Part shown: positions 60,831 through 64,000 of the stretch, one piece after another
Layout of the letters: each line of letters begins with the position of its first letter
How positions within the stretch are numbered: position 1 is the stretch's first letter
NCBI RefSeq assembly: GCF_008831035.1
Contig: NZ_WAJR01000010.1
Span: 1 to 64,000 of the forward strand
Source of the DNA: Ellagibacter isourolithinifaciens
GTDB taxonomy: Bacteria; Actinomycetota; Coriobacteriia; Coriobacteriales; Eggerthellaceae
Reading direction: 5' to 3'
Length of the DNA: 64,000 nucleotides
Notes under the pieces: generated by a model
Told to the model about the DNA's origin: nothing
The model's database searches: none
Seen by the model: only the letters and a program-made list of their open reading frames with translations
Translations under genes and position numbers: made by a program

Positions 60831-61430
60831 CTACAGCGCAGACTCGATTGCGGCCAGAAGCTCGTCGTATTCCTCGAGCGTGGGGACATCGGGGTTCTCG
60901 GCCTTCGTCGACGGCGCACCCTTGAACAGCCAGCCCGCCTTGCTTGCGCGAATCATTCCCAGGTCATTGTACGAATCGCCCGCGGCGATGGTCTCCATCC
61001 CGCAGCTCTGCAGCGCGCGAACGGTCGTGAGCTTTGTCTGGTCGCAGCGCATCTTGTAGCCGGTGATGGCGCCGTCCTCGCCCACTTCAAGCGAGTTGCA
61101 GAATATGGTGGGCCAGCCGAGTTTGTGCATCAGAGGCTGCGCGAACTGTTCGAAGGTGTCGGAGATAATGATGACCTGCGTCTTCTCGCGCAGCGCATCG
61201 AGGAATTCGCGGGCGCCCTCCATTGGGTCGATCGTGGCGATCACGTCTTGAATCTCGGCCAGGCCAAGTCCATGTTCGCGCAGGATGTCCAGACGGAAGT
61301 TCATGAGCTTATCGTAATCGGGCTCGTCGCGCGTCGTTCGCTCAAGCTCGGAGATGCCGCTCGCCTTGGCGAACGCGATCCAAATCTCGGGGACGAGCAC
61401 ACCTTCCAAATCCAAGCAAACCACGTTCAT
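60831..61430 (-). CDS. thrH: Phosphoserine phosphatase / homoserine phosphotransferase
   Basis: A 199-residue HAD-family enzyme with the ThrH-type first motif CLDLEGVLVPEIWIAF, IISDTFEQFAQPLM, and AAGDSYNDLGMI (motif IV). ThrH of Pseudomonas dephosphorylates phosphoserine and can pass the phosphate to homoserine. The strong N-terminal match supports this assignment over SerB. It is monocistronic and convergent with the radical SAM gene. Confidence 0.9.
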   Translation of the reverse strand: MNVVCLDLEGVLVPEIWIAFAKASGISELERTTRDEPDYDKLMNFRLDILREHGLGLAEIQDVIATIDPMEGAREFLDALREKTQVIIISDTFEQFAQPLMHKLGWPTIFCNSLEVGEDGAITGYKMRCDQTKLTTVRALQSCGMETIAAGDSYNDLGMIRASKAGWLFKGAPSTKAENPDVPTLEEYDELLAAIESAL

Positions 61431-61629
61431 AGGACATCCTTTCCTTATGCAGGCTCAAGGCGTTGGAGAATTCCAGCGCAACGGAAGTTAGGGTCCGCAG
61501 CACGCAACGTCGCGAGCTGGGCGGGCACTGCCCTATGATAGCCTATCGAAAACGTCGGCATTCAAGCAATCGGCTGGACGGCGCCCGCATACGACGTCGA
61601 TGGCGCTTTGCATCGTTCGCTCGCGTAGC
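61431..61629. other. Intergenic region, upstream half
   Basis: This stretch between thrH and the gene fragments shows no gene, RNA or clear promoter. Confidence 0.4.
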
Positions 61630-61713
61630 TCAACTGTTCGGGGTGCCCGTCCCGCCGCCCGCCTCGAACCGTGCAACAAGGCCAATCCTGTCGTAAACGG
61701 CACGAGCGAGGTC
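61630..61713 (-). pseudogene. C-terminal fragment of a methyltransferase
   Basis: The minus strand reads DLARAVYDRIGLVARFEAGG and on to TGTPNS, then TGA. This is a diverged copy of the C-terminus of the intact methyltransferase at 63048-63992 (DLARAVDRQASLVARFEADG, RTGTLNS). Only about 28 codons remain, cut off at a stretch shared with the LOG fragment. Confidence 0.75.
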
Positions 61714-61902
61714 ATTTCCCTCATATCACTTGAACTGCCGGGCAGACCGTGCATAATGTTCAATTCGAATGGCTTCTACGATATCCCACATACCCTCTTC
61801 AACTGCACGGAAAACATGGGGGTCTCCTCGCTGCGCAAGTGGCAGGAGGTTCATTTCGCAAGCTCAATTGAAGAGGTGGCTGGCATCCTAGTTCCATGCT
61901 AG
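61699..61902 (+). pseudogene. C-terminal fragment of a LOG-family protein
   Basis: The plus strand reads GTSEVISLISLELPGRPC, then IMFNSNGFYDIPHTLFNC and KWQEVHFASSIEEVAGIL before TAG. This matches the end of LOG-type nucleotide phosphoribohydrolases (GGxGTxxE, then NxxGFYD). The N-terminal two thirds, including the start and nucleotide site, are missing. It abuts the methyltransferase fragment on the other strand. Confidence 0.7.
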
Positions 61903-61941
61903 CCGTATCATTTCTCCGAATTGCCAGGAGCACAAGCAATC

Positions 61942-62940
61942 ATGAGCATCCTCGACAAGCAATACCCAACGAACGTTTATCGGCTCATCCTCATCACGGC
62001 CGCCGCCATCTGGGGCCTCGGCTTCGTGATCGGCAAAAGCGCCATAACCACCGTTGGCGCCACCTGGTTCACCGCCATCCGTTTCTTTGGGGCGGGCATC
62101 GTTTTGCTCATCATCCTGTTTCCCCATATCAAGCGAAGTTTCTGTCGAAAGACGCTAAAAGCGGGCATGATCATAGGCGTGGCAACGTTCCTCGGGTTTT
62201 GGACGCAGTTTCTGGGCCTGGGCATGACGACACCATCGAAGAACGCCTTTTTGAGCGCGTGTTATTGCCTGACTGTGCCGTTCATCTGGTGGGTGGTCTC
62301 CCGCCGCCGCCCGCCCGCCAAAGTGTTTATCTCCGCGGCAATATGCACGGCCGGCATCGGGATGGTATCGCTGACCGAAGGCTTCTCCATCAGCCTGGGA
62401 GACGGCATCAGCATTCTCTCGGCGTTCCTCTACGGCGCTGAAATCGTGATCATCGGCCTGGTCATGCGCGATAACGATATTCTGACCACCACCGTCGTCC
62501 AGCAATTCACCAGCGGAATCTTGGCCCTGCTGCTCGCCTTGACCACGCAGCCCATGCCAACGGCGGCGCAGGTGATCACTCCCGAGTTCATCGGCGCCAT
62601 GGCCTACGTTGCCGTTCTTTCGGCGGCCTTTGGGGCTGTGGCGCAGAACACAGCGCAGGCACATGTGTCCCCTTCCGAGGCGGGCCTGCTCTGCTCGCTT
62701 GAAAGCGTGTTCTGCGCCCTGTTCAGCGTGGCATTCTTCGGCGAGGTGCTCACGCCGAGGATGGCGTTAGGCTTCGCGCTCATCTTCGCCTCCGTCGTGG
62801 CAACTCAGCTTGGCGACAAGGGCGGTAGCACCGCAACCAACTCCTCTCCCGAGGAGTCCGCCGACGACGGACCAGCGGCCACCACAAGCCGGGAATCCAG
62901 CGAACCCGTCAAACGAAACCGTGGAAGAATCACCCGTTGA
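61942..62940 (+). CDS. EamA/DMT-family transporter
   Basis: A 332-residue drug/metabolite transporter with ten helices in two EamA repeats: first AAAIWGLGFVIGKSAI and FTAIRFFGAGIV, second ILSAFLYGAEIVIIG and AFGAVAQNTAQAHVSPSEA, LLCSLESVFCALFS. The substrate is unknown. A hydrophilic tail of about 35 residues ends the protein. ATG at 61942 is taken as the start, with CAGGAG some 12 bases upstream; a TTG at 61921 is less likely. Confidence 0.88.
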   Translation: MSILDKQYPTNVYRLILITAAAIWGLGFVIGKSAITTVGATWFTAIRFFGAGIVLLIILFPHIKRSFCRKTLKAGMIIGVATFLGFWTQFLGLGMTTPSKNAFLSACYCLTVPFIWWVVSRRRPPAKVFISAAICTAGIGMVSLTEGFSISLGDGISILSAFLYGAEIVIIGLVMRDNDILTTTVVQQFTSGILALLLALTTQPMPTAAQVITPEFIGAMAYVAVLSAAFGAVAQNTAQAHVSPSEAGLLCSLESVFCALFSVAFFGEVLTPRMALGFALIFASVVATQLGDKGGSTATNSSPEESADDGPAATTSRESSEPVKRNRGRITR

Positions 62941-63047
62941 ACTGCGAGTATCGTAGCTCGCAAGCCCCTTTTGGCTACTAAACGAGAAACCCCGCATTCT
63001 CGGTGCCAAGTCCGCGATTGGCCACGGAGCATAGGTCATGATAGCGG

Positions 63048-63992
63048 TTAAGCCCGACGGCGAAACACGAGATAGCTGTTCAGGGTGCCCGTCCGGCCAT
63101 CCGCCTCGAATCGCGCAACGAGGCTCGCCTGGCGGTCGACGGCACGAGCGAGGTCAGCCACCTCCTCGTCCGAGAAGGTGTGACAATAGCGGTATGCATG
63201 CTGCCTGTTCTGCCACCCAAGCAGGTAATCGCCCTCATCGAGCGCGGGCAGCCCATACTCCACGCGAGCTTCCGCCGACGTTTCTACCGCCCTTGCTGCA
63301 AGCTCGGGACTCTTCGCGAACTGCCAAAGCGACACCGCCACGTGCCCGCCGGGGCGCACGCTCTTGACGAGCGCCCGCAGAAGCGCCGCCCGCGAATCGG
63401 CACCGGGGACGTGGTGGAAGAAGCCGAAGCACACCGCCATATCGACAGACGGCGCTTTGATTGCGCGCCCAATCGAGCCGTCTATCAGTGAGTTTGCGAT
63501 ATCAAGCTTCTGGAAGGCAACGTTGTCGGCGTCGCCCGCGAGCCCATCGCGCGCAAGCTGCTCGCAATCGTCCACCGCGAAGTAGGCTATCGCCGCACCG
63601 GGCAACGCCTCTTGCAGAAAACGAAGGAAGCGCCCGTTGCCGCACGCCACATCGAGCACACGAAACGGCTCGCGGGAAAGCTGGCCGGCGAGGGGGGCGA
63701 CATCACCGGGAAGAGGGCCTTCCGGACGCTCGCCGCAAGACCCCGCATCCTCGGGGCGCTCGCCAGCATCGCGCTCCAACTTGCCAGGGCGCGCCACGCC
63801 CTCGTGTCGAGAGCCCTCGAGGTGCGCCCCGCTGCTTACCGCCGCCGACGTCCCGGCGCAAAGCCCCATCTCGTCGAGGCAGCGCCCCCAACCCGCCCAC
63901 GAGGAGCGACGGGTCGACGAGAACGACGAGGCGTTCTCGCGGTAGAAGGTCGAGGTTATGTCGCACAGCTTTCGGGCGGTTTCAGTATCCAT
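63048..63992 (-). CDS. Class I SAM-dependent methyltransferase
   Basis: A 314-residue methyltransferase. Residues 1-43 (DITSTFYRENASSFSSTR) are a helical cap as in Trm9/ALKBH8-like enzymes, and the SAM loop is RVLDVACGNGRFL (111-123), followed by GFFHHVPG and SVRPGGHVAVSLW. Between them residues about 44-107 are a glycine-, glutamate- and arginine-rich insertion without family counterpart. The substrate may be tRNA or a small molecule. The ATG lies nine bases from the window edge; nothing shows the upstream context. A diverged fragment of the same family lies at 61630. Confidence 0.82.
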   Translation of the reverse strand: MDTETARKLCDITSTFYRENASSFSSTRRSSWAGWGRCLDEMGLCAGTSAAVSSGAHLEGSRHEGVARPGKLERDAGERPEDAGSCGERPEGPLPGDVAPLAGQLSREPFRVLDVACGNGRFLRFLQEALPGAAIAYFAVDDCEQLARDGLAGDADNVAFQKLDIANSLIDGSIGRAIKAPSVDMAVCFGFFHHVPGADSRAALLRALVKSVRPGGHVAVSLWQFAKSPELAARAVETSAEARVEYGLPALDEGDYLLGWQNRQHAYRYCHTFSDEEVADLARAVDRQASLVARFEADGRTGTLNSYLVFRRRA

Positions 63993-64000
63993 AAGGCATC

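Noticed and set aside
61621-61660. tRNA-like GTAGCTCAACTGTTCG segment
   Set aside because: It resembles a D-arm, but no acceptor stem or T-arm fits, and the bases are explained as the methyltransferase fragment on the other strand.

Overview
The window looks like a chromosomal segment from an anaerobic, GC-rich actinobacterium of the class Coriobacteriia, most likely the Eggerthellaceae (Eggerthella, Slackia, Gordonibacter and Adlercreutzia relatives). The reasons are high GC with strong C/G third positions, an oxygen-independent (cbi-type) cobalamin pathway, cytoplasmic molybdopterin oxidoreductases, a LuxR regulator with about 12 membrane helices, DUF3793 and BspA-type repeat proteins. This is inferred from gene content, not from a marker gene. 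No rRNA, tRNA, CRISPR array, phage or intact insertion sequence was recognised.

Layout. 1-2.1 kb: a membrane glycosyltransferase and a largely empty intergenic region. 2.1-18.4 kb (minus strand): a tightly packed 17-gene cobalamin operon from cobM to cobK in which almost every junction overlaps or abuts. It covers precorrin methylation, ring contraction, amidation, adenosylation, aminopropanol attachment and lower-ligand assembly. Two members are odd: cbiL (precorrin-2 C20-methyltransferase) has lost its middle, and a degenerate CobU domain is fused to a CobC-type phosphatase. 18.5-24.5 kb (plus strand): a strong promoter and a cobalamin riboswitch precede an exported CbiK chelatase, a small lipoprotein, and a BtuF/BtuC/BtuD-like ABC importer. 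A 107-bp palindromic element lies inside the ATPase coding frame.

24.5-35.8 kb: mixed housekeeping and stress genes (PARG-like macrodomain, HelD helicase, Nudix, flavin reductase, DUF3793 and flavodoxin, phosphodiesterase, two SLC13/ArsB-type permeases, nitroreductase, threonine aldolase, VanZ).

36-49 kb: an accessory redox region. A membrane LuxR regulator diverges from a zinc-ribbon protein and a two-subunit molybdenum enzyme closely resembling pyrogallol-phloroglucinol transhydroxylase. A DUF4160/DUF2442 pair follows. Then come a DASS permease, an MFS permease, a LysR regulator, a 4Fe-4S protein and a second molybdopterin enzyme of the acetylene hydratase/catechol dehydroxylase type. Together they suggest use of plant- or host-derived aromatic compounds; the substrates are unknown.

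49-64 kb: a RecQ remnant, luxS-mtnN (activated methyl cycle), paired fluoride channels, a truncated BspA-like gene, a membrane-anchored copper chaperone with a CsoR-like operator, a SKI2-type helicase, a WYL regulator, a radical SAM protein, thrH, an EamA transporter and a methyltransferase. Several junctions carry gene fragments (NlpC/P60, RecQ, BspA, methyltransferase, LOG), which shows repeated illegitimate recombination.
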